Below, piece by piece: positions 51,225 to 60,183 of a DNA stretch of 64,000 bases. This DNA is from Paenibacillus sp. MMS18-CY102. Lineage in GTDB: Bacteria > Bacillota > Bacilli > Paenibacillales > Paenibacillaceae. The notes below the pieces were generated by a model. The model did no database searches. It was not told the origin of the DNA and worked only from the letters and a program-made list of their open reading frames with translations. The stretch covers positions 62,001-126,000 of the forward strand of contig NZ_WSTC01000009.1 of NCBI RefSeq assembly GCF_009789195.1, given 5' to 3'. Position 1 is the first letter of the stretch. The number at the start of each line of letters is the position of its first letter. Both the position numbers and the translations under genes were made by a program.

Positions 51225-52199
51225 ATGGATACGGGAAGCCATTTGCTATTCGGATTTACGCTTGCGGGGGCAGCTTTGCTCGTGCCAGAGGTTGCAGGAG
51301 ACGCTTCGCTTATACATGCGATGGTAGCGGCGTCGATGATCGGAAGCCATGCGCCTGATTTCGATGCAGTCGTTAGGCTGAAAGGGGAAGCGGCTTACCT
51401 GCGTAACCATCGTGGGATTACGCACTCCTTGCCTGCGCCGTTCGTATGGAGCTTGATGATCGGCTTGCCTTGTGCGGGCTGGTTTGGGGTGATGGAGCAT
51501 GCGCTGTTAGTCATCATGTGGTCGCTGCTTGCGGTTGTTTTTCATATCACGCTCGATTTGTTTAACGGCTATGGCGTACAATGCTTGCGGCCATTTTCGA
51601 GCCGGTGGCTGCATCTGGACGCATTATGCTTGTTTGATCCTTACCTGTTCGCCGCACATTTAGTTGGGGCTTTGTTATGGATTAGCGGGCTGCTGCCGCA
51701 GCCGGGGCTTATGTTTTCGATTCTATATGCGGCAACGTGCGCCTATATCGGATGGCGATGGTTCGAGCACCGGCGCAGGCTAAAACAGGTTGAGGCCGTG
51801 ATGGGTGCAGGACTGCGCGTGACGCTTCTGCCAAGCATGAGAGGCGCTACATGGCAATTCGTGGCGGAAGGCGCAGATGAGTACCGGACCGGCAATGTCA
51901 GCAATAAAGGCGTGCAGGTAGAAGCAACGATTCACAAGTCTCTTTCTGGCCAATTGCCTGACGCGGCGCTTGCAACGATGGCAACGGACGGCGTTCGGGC
52001 ATTTTTGAATTTTGCTGAAAATGTTCATGTCAATGTGCAAGAGCGGCTCGACGGGTATGAGGTAACGTGGAGCGATGTGCGGTTTTGGCATAATCATAAA
52101 ATGCCTTTCCATGCAGCGGTAACGCTCGATCGGCAAATGAATGTTCGCGATTGCAGGCTCGGTTGGGACAAAAAAACATGGGAACCGCCGCATGTGTAA
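51225..52199 (+). CDS. YfhP/YdjM-like membrane-bound metal-dependent hydrolase
   Basis: The 324-residue protein starts 'MDTGSHLLFGFTL' and has 'MIGSHAPDFDAVVR' and 'HRGITHSLPA', the His/Asp motifs of the YdjM/YfhP family of predicted membrane-bound hydrolases, with about four to five membrane helices to residue 175. The last 140 residues are a soluble extension ('LPSMRGATWQFVAEG.DEYRTGNV'), as in YfhP. The biochemical activity is unknown. GAAGAGGTGAG precedes ATG 51225. It ends at a terminator. Confidence 0.85.
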   Translation: MDTGSHLLFGFTLAGAALLVPEVAGDASLIHAMVAASMIGSHAPDFDAVVRLKGEAAYLRNHRGITHSLPAPFVWSLMIGLPCAGWFGVMEHALLVIMWSLLAVVFHITLDLFNGYGVQCLRPFSSRWLHLDALCLFDPYLFAAHLVGALLWISGLLPQPGLMFSILYAATCAYIGWRWFEHRRRLKQVEAVMGAGLRVTLLPSMRGATWQFVAEGADEYRTGNVSNKGVQVEATIHKSLSGQLPDAALATMATDGVRAFLNFAENVHVNVQERLDGYEVTWSDVRFWHNHKMPFHAAVTLDRQMNVRDCRLGWDKKTWEPPHV

Positions 52200-52244
52200 C
52201 GAATAACTCACACGACTTAGAAGCAGCCCGCCACAGCGATTAAC

Positions 52245-52263
52245 GCCCGCTTGGCGGGCTTTT
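52245..52263 (+). terminator. Terminator after the YfhP-like gene
   Basis: GCCCGC (52245-52250) and GCGGGC (52254-52259) with a 3-base loop, followed by TTTT. Confidence 0.7.
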
Positions 52264-52291
52264 GGTACACGGCTCTTGTCCATCGTTACCA

Positions 52292-52320
52292 TTGCCAGCC
52301 GAACATGCATTCTGTACAAT
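52292..52320 (+). promoter_or_regulatory. mrfAB promoter with a near-LexA box in the spacer
   Basis: TTGCCA (52292-52297) and TACAAT (52315-52320) are 17 bases apart. CGAACATGCATTCT at 52300-52313 has a perfect left half of the LexA box and one mismatch in the core of the right half (ATTC for GTTC). The position within the spacer is the same as in the lexA and yneA promoters of this window. Confidence 0.5.
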
Positions 52321-52362
52321 GGAGGGATAGAAAAACGCGAACGGAAAAGCGGAGGGGACAAC

Positions 52363-54648
52363 ATGAACCGATGGACGGGCAGGGCATCTGATTTGGACGA
52401 ATGGCTGGAAGAGCTAAAGCAAGAGCCGGAATTAATGGACAACGTAACCCATTGGCATACGATTCCGCCTCGATCGGCAAGGACGGCGCCTCTTCCAGAG
52501 GATTTAGCGCCGCAATTGGCGGATGCGCTTCGTGCGAGAGGCGTAGATGAGCTGTATGTACATCAATCATTAGCTTACCGTGCGGTAAGAGAGGGCAATC
52601 ATGTGGTTGCCGTGACGCCGACGGCGTCGGGCAAGACGATGTGCTACAATTTGCCAGTGCTGCAATCGCTATTAGAAAACGATGATGGCAGGGCGCTGTA
52701 TATGTTTCCGACCAAGGCGTTAGCGCAGGACCAAGTGGCAGAGCTGCAGAAGCTGGCCGATATAATGGGAGCGCCGATTAAGACACATACATACGATGGC
52801 GATACGCCGCCTACTGTAAGGCAAGCGATCAGAAATGCAGGGCATATTGTCGTGACGAACCCGGATATGCTGCACTCGGCCATTTTGCCGCATCATACGA
52901 AGTGGGTAAAGCTATTCGAGAACATCCGATATATCGTCATTGACGAGCTGCATGCCTATCGCGGCGTATTTGGCAGCCATGTCGCGAATGTCATTCGGCG
53001 TTTGAAGCGGATTTGCAAGTTTTATGGATCTTCGCCTCAATTTATTTGTGCGTCTGCAACGATTGACAATCCGCAGGAGCATGCGGAGCGGCTCATTGGC
53101 GAATCCGTTGCGCTTGTCAATGATAACGGAGCGCCAATGGGTGAGAAGCATTTTGTATTCTACAATCCGCCCGTGGTTAATGAACAGCTAGGCATTCGCC
53201 GCAGCAGTGTGCTTGAGACGAGGAAACTGGCTGGCATGCTACTGAAGCAAGGGGTGCAGACGATCGTGTTCGCGCGGAGCCGAGTGCGAGTGGAGCTGCT
53301 TTTAACTTATTTGCAAGAGCTGGTGAAGGATAAAATTGGGGACCGAACGATTCGCGGCTATCGCGGCGGATATTTGCCTAAGCTTCGGCGTGAGATCGAG
53401 AAGGGGCTCCGTAATGGGGAAATTCGCGGCGTTGTCAGCACGAATGCGCTGGAGCTCGGCATTGACATTGGGCAATTGCAGGCATGCGTGCTTAACGGCT
53501 ACCCCGGAACGGTCGCAAGCACATGGCAGCAGTCGGGCCGTGCAGGCAGGCGGCAGACTAGCTCAGTGACATTTATGGTTGCTAGCAGCAATCCGTTAGA
53601 CCAATATATTATTCAAAATCCAAGCTTCTTCTTCAACCGTCCGCCAGAACGGGCACTTATTCATCCTGATAACCTGTTAATTCTGATCGACCATGTCAAA
53701 TGTGCGGCGTACGAGCTTCCTTTCCAAACAGGCGAGCAATTTGGTTCGGAAACGCTAGAAGATATGCTGGAGTTTCTGGTGGAAGAGAAGGTGCTGCATC
53801 GCTCGGGGAGCCGATGGTATTGGATGGAGCAGTCATTCCCGGCCCATGGGATTTCGCTCCGGTCTGCTGCGCAAGAAAACTTCATTATTATCGACCTGTC
53901 CGAAGGCAGCCGTGTATTAGGTGAGGTTGACCGCTTCAGCGCGCCTACGCTTATACATGAGGAAGCGATCTATATTCACGAAGGCGTGCAGTATCAAGTA
54001 GAGAAGCTGGATTATGCGGAGAAGAAGGCATATGTGCGGGAAGTGGACGTTGATTATTACACCGATGCCAATCTAGCGGTCGAGCTTAAGGTGCTTCATG
54101 CTGATAAGGAACGTGTGAGCGGAGATATCGTTCGGACGTATGGGGAAGTCACGGTTAATGCGAAGGCGACGATTTTCAAAAAAATTCGGTTGCGTACACA
54201 CGAAAACATAGGCTCAGGGCCTATCCATTTGCCAGAGGAAGAGCTTCACACTAGCGGCTATTGGTTCGCTTTCAGCGAGGAAGCGGCAGCGGGCAAAGGG
54301 ACAAATGAGATGCAATGTGCGCTGCTGGGCATCGCCAATGTGCTCGTGCATATTGCGCCAATCTATCTCATGTGCGACCCGCTTGACATTCGTGTCGTGC
54401 CGCAGGTGAAGGCGGTGCATACGCAGCGCCCGACCATTTATTTTTATGACCGGTATCCGGGCGGCATTGGCTTAAGTGAACGGTTGTATGAGGTGCATGA
54501 CGAATTGCTGGCAAAGGCGAAGCGGCTCATCCAGCAGTGTACATGCTTAAGTGGGTGCCCGGCATGCGTAGGGCCAATCGAGGAAGTAGGGCTGCTTGGC
54601 AAAACGCAGGCGCTAAAGCTGCTGGAAGAAGCGGGGGCGAATCAATGA
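52363..54648 (+). CDS. mrfA: DEAD/DEAH-box DNA repair helicase MrfA (YprA)
   Basis: From ATG 52363 (GGAGGGG upstream) the protein has 761 residues. Walker A is 'TPTASGKTMCYNLP', motif II 'VIDELHAY', motif III 'CASATI', motif VI 'QQSGRAGRRQ'; helicase C-terminal domain then a YprA-type end with four Cys in 'CTCLSGCPACVG' (DUF1998) that bind metal. In Bacillus subtilis MrfA works with the exonuclease MrfB to excise mitomycin-C lesions independently of UvrABC. The stop overlaps mrfB by 4 bases (ATGA). A near-LexA site lies in its promoter. Confidence 0.93.
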   Translation: MNRWTGRASDLDEWLEELKQEPELMDNVTHWHTIPPRSARTAPLPEDLAPQLADALRARGVDELYVHQSLAYRAVREGNHVVAVTPTASGKTMCYNLPVLQSLLENDDGRALYMFPTKALAQDQVAELQKLADIMGAPIKTHTYDGDTPPTVRQAIRNAGHIVVTNPDMLHSAILPHHTKWVKLFENIRYIVIDELHAYRGVFGSHVANVIRRLKRICKFYGSSPQFICASATIDNPQEHAERLIGESVALVNDNGAPMGEKHFVFYNPPVVNEQLGIRRSSVLETRKLAGMLLKQGVQTIVFARSRVRVELLLTYLQELVKDKIGDRTIRGYRGGYLPKLRREIEKGLRNGEIRGVVSTNALELGIDIGQLQACVLNGYPGTVASTWQQSGRAGRRQTSSVTFMVASSNPLDQYIIQNPSFFFNRPPERALIHPDNLLILIDHVKCAAYELPFQTGEQFGSETLEDMLEFLVEEKVLHRSGSRWYWMEQSFPAHGISLRSAAQENFIIIDLSEGSRVLGEVDRFSAPTLIHEEAIYIHEGVQYQVEKLDYAEKKAYVREVDVDYYTDANLAVELKVLHADKERVSGDIVRTYGEVTVNAKATIFKKIRLRTHENIGSGPIHLPEEELHTSGYWFAFSEEAAAGKGTNEMQCALLGIANVLVHIAPIYLMCDPLDIRVVPQVKAVHTQRPTIYFYDRYPGGIGLSERLYEVHDELLAKAKRLIQQCTCLSGCPACVGPIEEVGLLGKTQALKLLEEAGANQ

Positions 54649-56033
54649 GTGCGTTTCGCGATCGCTTTAATCGGCTACGGGGCAATACAGAGGCGGAGGC
54701 GGGAGCGGGAGCTGCCGAGGCGGTAACGGCTCCGTCTCAGCCAGAACAAACGAACACGTTGGCGGAAGCTTATGAGGAAGCAACGTCAATGTTAGAAGAA
54801 GCCCATTCTACGGCAGATGTTTTGGAGCTTCCAGAATGGGCGCCTTACGGCGTGCGGCTCGTTCGCCATGAGGCTGGCGAGTTTCTGCTGAAGGAAACGC
54901 GATTTCCGATGGCGTATCAGCACGGGATTCATGCATTTGCGGAATGGCCGGCTGCTGCACCGTCTTTAGCTGCATTTCATGGGGATGAGCTTGTCATTGG
55001 GCCAGACCCGAGGAGCGGAAACGAGATGCAGGATCATCCGCCTGTGCCGCAAGACGTGCTGTTTCTCGATTTGGAGACGACAGGCCTTGGTGTTGGTGCG
55101 GGCAATGTCCCGTTTATGTTAGGCATTGCCTACTACGAGGGGAATGAATATGTCGTTCGCCAATCGCTTATTCGGCATCCGGCGGAGGAGCGGGCGATGC
55201 TGGCGGATTTGAAAGACCGTTTGGCGCAATTTCGTTATTTAGTAACCTATAACGGGCGTACCTTCGACTGGCCGCTCGTGCAAAGCCGCTTCATCATGAA
55301 CGGGTTCGGCAGCCGGGTATGGGAGCCGCTGCATTTGGATTTTCTTCATCCATCACGGACGATCTGGCGAAATACATTAACGTCCTGCAAACTTAGCCGC
55401 GTTGAAGAGGAGCGGCTCGGGGTTTTTCGGCAGGATGATCTTCCGGGCTCGGAGGCGCCTGGCCGGTATTTTGCTTATTTGGCAGATGGGAATCCTGCAC
55501 CGTTAGAGGACGTATTTCGCCATAATGAGATTGATATGTTATCCCTCGCTGCGCTTGCGATCCGATTCGGGCACTTGCTGGCGGGGCGCATCGGGCAAGA
55601 GGTTCCAGTTCCAACTGAGCCGGAAGAGTTGGTTCGAACAGGCTTATGGCTAGAGCGAATGGGATGCTCGGATTCGGCTGCGCCACTGCTGGCCGCTGTC
55701 CGGCGGCTCGAACACGCATCGCCTTCTGTATGGAATCGGTTAGCCGAGCGGGATAAACGGCAGGGCAACTGGGATGAAGCAATTGAGCTATGGCGAAAAT
55801 CGGCCGCGGCGGCAGAGCAATCGGGTTTGCCGAACTGGGAAGCGCATATCGAGCTTTCGATGTATTATGAGCATCGTGCAAAAGATACGGATGCTGCATT
55901 ACAATTCGCGCAGGCAGCATTAGCGCTTGCCCTGGAGCATCCATTGTCTGGCCGTGCGAATAGCAAGCGCCGTAAAGAGATTGATGCCTTGCGGCACCGG
56001 CTAGGCAGGCTCGTTCGCAAGACATCGCAATAG
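54645..56033 (+). CDS. mrfB: DEDDh exonuclease MrfB (YprB) with TPR-like C-terminus
   Basis: From ATG 54645 the protein has 462 residues. An Ala/Glu-rich start (1-40) and a variable region precede the exonuclease domain: 'LFLDLETTGLG' (Asp, Glu), 'VTYNGRTFDWPLV' (Asp) and 'RHNEIDMLSLAAL' (His, Asp) form the DEDDh set. The C-terminal 120 residues are helical with Trp-rich repeats ('RQGNWDEAIELWRKSAAAAE') like TPRs. It is the partner of MrfA in mitomycin-lesion repair. The longer frame from 54537 lies inside mrfA and is rejected. Confidence 0.9.
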   Translation: MSAFRDRFNRLRGNTEAEAGAGAAEAVTAPSQPEQTNTLAEAYEEATSMLEEAHSTADVLELPEWAPYGVRLVRHEAGEFLLKETRFPMAYQHGIHAFAEWPAAAPSLAAFHGDELVIGPDPRSGNEMQDHPPVPQDVLFLDLETTGLGVGAGNVPFMLGIAYYEGNEYVVRQSLIRHPAEERAMLADLKDRLAQFRYLVTYNGRTFDWPLVQSRFIMNGFGSRVWEPLHLDFLHPSRTIWRNTLTSCKLSRVEEERLGVFRQDDLPGSEAPGRYFAYLADGNPAPLEDVFRHNEIDMLSLAALAIRFGHLLAGRIGQEVPVPTEPEELVRTGLWLERMGCSDSAAPLLAAVRRLEHASPSVWNRLAERDKRQGNWDEAIELWRKSAAAAEQSGLPNWEAHIELSMYYEHRAKDTDAALQFAQAALALALEHPLSGRANSKRRKEIDALRHRLGRLVRKTSQ

Positions 56034-56132
56034 CCGGTTTTCTTTGTCGAACGATGGACAATCAGGGTGGTAACTTGGTTAAACCTGTGGTATTGTGGCA
56101 GAAGGCTTAGCTGATCGGCAATAGCAGTGAAC

Positions 56133-56168
56133 GCCTGCTCCAGCTTGCGTTTGAAGCTTGAAGCAGGC
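56133..56168 (+). other. Hairpin in the leader of the Gfo/Idh gene
   Basis: GCCTGCT (56133-56139) pairs with AGCAGGC (56162-56168), with a further AGCTT/AAGCTT inner pairing. There is no T run. It starts 100 bases after mrfB and ends 25 bases before the next start, so it may be a leader structure or a weak terminator. Confidence 0.4.
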
Positions 56169-56192
56169 TGTTATAGTGGAGGGGTATATCGA

Positions 56193-57287
56193 ATGAAAAC
56201 GATCCGATTTGCTTTTAGCGGCTTCGGAAATATAGCAAAAACACATATGACCGCCTTACGGGCGCTCCCAATCGTAAAGCGGGTTCCCGTGTTGCCAGTG
56301 CTGGACACGCTCATCACGCGTGATCCAGAACGTAAACGGGCGCAAGCAGAGGCAATTGGCTTCCGCAATGTTGTGTCGACCGTAGCGGAAGCTGCGTCCG
56401 ATACACAGGTGGATGTCATTGATATTTGTACGCCGAACCATCTGCATGATAGCGATGTACGAGCGGCTATCGCGGGCGGCAAAGCAGTCTATTGCGAGAA
56501 ACCGGTCACAGACCGTTATGAAGCTTCGGAGCAGCTTCAGCAGGCGGTGCAAGCTTCGGGATTGCCTGAGCAGCTCGCTTTCACGTTCCGTTACCATCCG
56601 GCAGCAATGCGCATCCGTGAGCTGGTGCGCCAAGAGGTGATCGGCGAAATTTTGCAATGCAAGATTTCATACCGCCGCTCCGGTTACTTAAATGCGGAAC
56701 GCCCGATTAGCTGGAGGCTGTCAGGCAGCATGTCCGGAGGCGGAGCGATTAGCGACTTAGGCGTGCATGCGCTTGATCTATTCCGCTATTGGTTTGGAGA
56801 GATTGAAGAAGCTAATGGCCGCGTACATACGCATGTGAAACGACGTCCAGCATCTGCGGGGAGTACAGAGCTTGCAGATGTTGACGTCGATGACTGGGCG
56901 ATGATCCAGCTGTCTACTGTTTCGGGCATTAACGGCGTAGCCGAAGTATCTAGAGTTGCGCTCGGGGCGGAAGCGTTCGATATCCAGATCGTGGGCGCTC
57001 GCGGAGCGATCACATGCGACTTGGAACGGGATGCGTTCCCAGCCGTACATTTTGTCCAAGGCCGTGCAGGATCACTGCCGGAGCCTTCATCACTCGCATT
57101 AATACCGGACGAGAAGACGACGATGGGATTTGCGGTTGATAACCATTTTGGCGCGCTGCATCATTTCCTCCTGCGGCTAGCAGGAGAAGACCGTTGGCCG
57201 GATATCGTCCCAACGCTGCGCGATGGCGTCATTGTGGAGCAATGGATTGAACGCGTCATTGCCCAATCGCGTGAGGAACGGGCATGA
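56193..57287 (+). CDS. Gfo/Idh/MocA-family oxidoreductase
   Basis: From ATG 56193 (GTGGAGGGG upstream) the protein has 364 residues. The N-terminal Rossmann fold has 'FSGFGNIAKTHM', and 'DICTPNHLHDSDVRAAIAGGKAVYCEKPVTDRY' includes the EKP motif that marks the family. 'GGGAISDLGVHALDLFRYWFG' gives the usual catalytic Asp/His segment. Members oxidise or reduce sugars and inositols with NAD(P). Here the last 4 bases overlap a HAD phosphatase gene, which suggests a sugar or sugar-phosphate route, but the substrate is not readable. Confidence 0.9.
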   Translation: MKTIRFAFSGFGNIAKTHMTALRALPIVKRVPVLPVLDTLITRDPERKRAQAEAIGFRNVVSTVAEAASDTQVDVIDICTPNHLHDSDVRAAIAGGKAVYCEKPVTDRYEASEQLQQAVQASGLPEQLAFTFRYHPAAMRIRELVRQEVIGEILQCKISYRRSGYLNAERPISWRLSGSMSGGGAISDLGVHALDLFRYWFGEIEEANGRVHTHVKRRPASAGSTELADVDVDDWAMIQLSTVSGINGVAEVSRVALGAEAFDIQIVGARGAITCDLERDAFPAVHFVQGRAGSLPEPSSLALIPDEKTTMGFAVDNHFGALHHFLLRLAGEDRWPDIVPTLRDGVIVEQWIERVIAQSREERA

Positions 57288-58093
57288 CGTACACGGGGCC
57301 GATTAAAGGGTTATTGTTAGATTTAGACGGGACGCTCTACCACGGCACACGGATGATTCCGGGTGCTGATCGGTTGATTGGGCAGCTCATTGAGCAGAAC
57401 ATTCCATTCCGTTATGTGACGAATAATTCGTCCTTAACGCCAGGCGCATTCGCTGATCGATTACAAGGTATGGGCATACCAGCAACAGCGAAGGAAGTAT
57501 GCACATCTGCAGAAGCTGCCGCCGCGTATATTGCAAAGGTTAAGCCGCGTGCGAACGTATTCGTCATTGGCGAGAGCGGGCTGCGGCAAGCGGCAGAAGA
57601 AGCGGGCTTAACGATCGTTGAAGAGGGTGCAGACTTCGTCGTACAAGGGATTGATCGTGAGCTTTCTTATGATAAAATCGCAAAAGCAGTGGAACAATTG
57701 CTCGGTGGAGCGGAATCGATTTTGACCAATCCGGATTTGTTGCTGCCGTCTGAACACGGGCTTCGGCCCGGTGCAGGATCGATTGGCGCGATGATACAGG
57801 CGGCTAGCGGGAAGGTGCCTACCGTTATTGGCAAGCCTTCTACTATTCTTATGAATTTTGCTTTAAACAGTTTAGGTGTCAGCGCATCCCAGTCGTGGGT
57901 GGTCGGCGATAATCTAGCTACGGATATTGCAGCGGGCAAGGCGGCTGGCTGCGGCACTGTGCTTGTATTAACGGGGCTAACAACAGCAGATAACCTCGAG
58001 TCATATGCGGCAAAAGCAGGCTGCAGGCCTGATGTCATCTGCGCGGATTTGGAAGCATTGAGCTCGTATATAACCGAGCGAAACGGGCAATAA
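57284..58093 (+). CDS. HAD-IIA phosphatase (NagD/p-nitrophenyl phosphatase-like)
   Basis: The 269-residue protein has motif I 'LLLDLDGTLYHGTRMIPGA', motif II 'YVTNNSSLTP', Lys in 'VIGKPSTILMNFAL' and motif IV 'WVVGDNLATDIAAGKAAG', with the IIA cap between motifs II and III. This is the NagD/AraL type that dephosphorylates sugar phosphates or nucleotides broadly. It is translationally coupled to the Gfo/Idh gene by an ATGA overlap. mutM follows 36 bases later. Confidence 0.92.
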   Translation: MTYTGPIKGLLLDLDGTLYHGTRMIPGADRLIGQLIEQNIPFRYVTNNSSLTPGAFADRLQGMGIPATAKEVCTSAEAAAAYIAKVKPRANVFVIGESGLRQAAEEAGLTIVEEGADFVVQGIDRELSYDKIAKAVEQLLGGAESILTNPDLLLPSEHGLRPGAGSIGAMIQAASGKVPTVIGKPSTILMNFALNSLGVSASQSWVVGDNLATDIAAGKAAGCGTVLVLTGLTTADNLESYAAKAGCRPDVICADLEALSSYITERNGQ

Positions 58094-58129
58094 GAGAAGG
58101 AAACGTATGGACAGGAAGGAAGAGGACGG

Positions 58130-58945
58130 ATGCCGGAATTGCCGGAAATGGAAACCTATCGTAATATGCTGTCGGAACGAATTGCCGGTAGAACGATTAC
58201 CGGAGCTTCCGTAACACGCGAGAAAACGGTCAATTTAGAACCCGATGCTTTTGTACAAGCATTAGTGGGCCGTGTTGTCTGGTTCGTTGAACGCCGAGGC
58301 AAACATTTGCTGCTGCACTTAGATGATGGCCGTCGGCTTATTATCCATCTTATGCTTGGCGGTTCTCTCTATTATGGGGATGATGCGGATCGGCCGGATC
58401 GAACGGTGCAAGTGGAGCTATCATTTGGAACGCATAAGCTGTTCGGCATCGGGCTGAGGCTTGGATATGTGCATCTGCTGACGGCGAAGGAAGCGATCGA
58501 GCGGTTCGAAGAACTGGGTCCTGAGCCGCTAGACCCTCGGCTAACTGTTGAGAAGTTTAAGCAGCTGTTCAAAGGAAAACGCGGTGCGCTGAAATCATCG
58601 CTGGTTGACCAACATACCATTGCAGGGATCGGGAACTGCTATGCGGATGAGATCTGTTTCGTTGCTTCGGTACGTCCGGGCATTAAGATTCCTGCGCTTA
58701 AAGACGAAGATTGGGAACGGCTGTATCGCGCCATGCAATCGGTGCTTCGCGAAGCGACTGCAAGTGGCGGTTACATGGAAGGCCCCTTTTACCAAGGCGA
58801 TACATTAACGGGCGGTTTTAATGCACTGTGCCGTGTTTATGACCGTGGCGGCGAGCCATGCACGCAATGCGGGACTGCCATCATACAAGCCGAAGTATCT
58901 TCGAAAAAAGTGTTCTATTGCCCGGCTTGCCAACCGGAGGCGTAA
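58130..58945 (+). CDS. mutM: Formamidopyrimidine-DNA glycosylase MutM
   Basis: The 271-residue base excision repair enzyme removes 8-oxoguanine and Fapy lesions and nicks the strand. The N-terminus 'MPELPEMETYRNML' has catalytic Pro2 and Glu3 (Met replaces the usual Val in PELPEVE). The conserved Lys is in 'RRGKHLLLHL', the helix-two-turn-helix is 'DQHTIAGIGNCYADEICF', and the zinc finger is 'CTQCGT' plus 'YCPACQ'. GGAAGAGGA precedes the ATG. nfo starts four bases after its stop. Confidence 0.95.
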   Translation: MPELPEMETYRNMLSERIAGRTITGASVTREKTVNLEPDAFVQALVGRVVWFVERRGKHLLLHLDDGRRLIIHLMLGGSLYYGDDADRPDRTVQVELSFGTHKLFGIGLRLGYVHLLTAKEAIERFEELGPEPLDPRLTVEKFKQLFKGKRGALKSSLVDQHTIAGIGNCYADEICFVASVRPGIKIPALKDEDWERLYRAMQSVLREATASGGYMEGPFYQGDTLTGGFNALCRVYDRGGEPCTQCGTAIIQAEVSSKKVFYCPACQPEA

Positions 58946-58949
58946 CGCG

Positions 58950-59786
58950 ATGCGCCAAGGCTGTCATGTAAGTACGAGGGGCGGGTATCGGGCTGCGGCT
59001 GTAAAGGCGCAAGCGGTCGGGGCAAGGTCTTATCAATATTTTCCGAAAAATCCCCGGTCATTATCAGTTAAACCGTTCGATCGTGCAGATGCAGAGCGAT
59101 GTTCCGCGTATTGCGCGCAGCATGATCTGTTATCCATCGCCCATACGCCGTACCCTACGAACTTAGCAACGGCAGATTTGGCGCAGCGCAGCCGTACGGT
59201 TGATTCGTTATTAAATGATCTTGAGATCGCGGAGACATGCGGGTCGCTTGGCGTCGTCGTTCATTTTGGCATTTACAAAGGGCCTGACCCGCTCGTCGGT
59301 TACCGTAACATCATTGCATGCTTGGATGAAGTGACAGCGCGCTGGAGCGGGAAAGCCAAGCTGCTAATTGAAAATCAAGCTGGCGACCATGCGCCGATGG
59401 GGACGACGTTTGAGGAGCTAGCAACGATACGCTCCCTATGCCAAAAGCCCGAAAGTATTGCTTATTGCCTTGATTCCTGCCACTTGTTCGCAAGCGGGGT
59501 TTGGAATGGCGACGCTGGCGCGCAATGGTTAGAGACAGCAAGAAGCACGGGTGTGCTCGACCATATTGCAGCCGTTCATTTTAATGATTGCATGTATCCT
59601 TCTGGCTCGCGCAAAGACCGCCATGCCGCAATTGGCCAAGGGGAAATCAGTTCAGAAGGATTGCAATGGCTGCTTCGTGTGCCTGAATTAAACGGCATCC
59701 CTTTCGTGTTAGAGACGCCTACGAACGGCGTGGGTACACATCAACTGCAGTTACAGCTCATGTTGGAGTGGGGGGCGCTAAATTGA
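58950..59786 (+). CDS. nfo: Deoxyribonuclease IV (endonuclease IV type)
   Basis: From ATG 58950 (CCGGAGG upstream) the protein has 278 residues and the AP-endonuclease 2 barrel: 'GCHVSTRGG', 'VVHFGIYKG', 'LIENQAGDHAPMGTTFEEL', 'YCLDSCHLFASG', 'VHFNDCMYPSGSRKDRHAAIGQG' and 'VLETPT' hold the three-zinc ligands. It cuts at abasic sites, the step after MutM. The order mutM-nfo in one transcript links glycosylase and AP endonuclease. The open frame from 58821 overlaps mutM and lacks family similarity. Confidence 0.94.
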   Translation: MRQGCHVSTRGGYRAAAVKAQAVGARSYQYFPKNPRSLSVKPFDRADAERCSAYCAQHDLLSIAHTPYPTNLATADLAQRSRTVDSLLNDLEIAETCGSLGVVVHFGIYKGPDPLVGYRNIIACLDEVTARWSGKAKLLIENQAGDHAPMGTTFEELATIRSLCQKPESIAYCLDSCHLFASGVWNGDAGAQWLETARSTGVLDHIAAVHFNDCMYPSGSRKDRHAAIGQGEISSEGLQWLLRVPELNGIPFVLETPTNGVGTHQLQLQLMLEWGALN

Positions 59787-60127
59787 GGCATATTTATGTT
59801 GACGATTATCGCGCATGCCCGGCAGGCTTTCTGCTTGCGCGTAATGCGGAAGAAGCGATCTTGCTAATTGCCAATATGGAAGTTGATATCCTGTCCCTGG
59901 ATTTTGATTTGGGTTATGATCAGCCAACCGGATTGGCGATCGTTCACTTCATGACAGAGCACAGCGTTTATCCGCAAGAGGTATATTTGCACACGTCCAG
60001 CGAAGCGGGTCGTATGCAAATGTATCGCTTGCTGTCTCAGCATGCGCCGTCTCACGTAGAGCTGCATTATGGGCCGATGCCAGATGAAGTGCGTGAGCGG
60101 GTAGCTAGACAAGCCTCGGGCAGTTAG
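59783..60127 (+). CDS. cREC-domain protein (cyclic-phosphate processing receiver domain)
   Basis: The 114-residue single-domain protein looks like a modified response-regulator receiver: 'HIYVDDYRACPAGFLLARNAEEAI' , 'DILSLDFDLGYDQPTGLAIVHFM' and 'VYLHTSSEAGRMQMYRLLS' are the hallmarks of the cREC family, proposed on comparative grounds to act on cyclic phosphates in RNA repair contexts. The presumed active residues are the Asp pair, the SLD-x-D strand and the His-Thr-Ser strand. The start is probably TTG 59783, overlapping the nfo stop (TTGA), behind GTGGGGGG; GTG 59768 is possible. No RNA ligase or phosphatase partner is nearby. Confidence 0.72.
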   Translation: MRHIYVDDYRACPAGFLLARNAEEAILLIANMEVDILSLDFDLGYDQPTGLAIVHFMTEHSVYPQEVYLHTSSEAGRMQMYRLLSQHAPSHVELHYGPMPDEVRERVARQASGS

Positions 60128-60183
60128 GCTAATAGAATTTCGAGCAGCCCAAATCGCCTATGGCAAGGGAAGGAGGAGAACGA

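Noticed and set aside
51780-52442. 220-residue minus-strand frame across the end of the YfhP-like gene and the start of mrfA
   Set aside because: It overlaps two recognised genes, a terminator and a promoter; composition is that of a shadow frame.
55393-56061. 222-residue minus-strand frame opposite mrfB
   Set aside because: It is a shadow of the high-GC mrfB gene with no recognisable domain.
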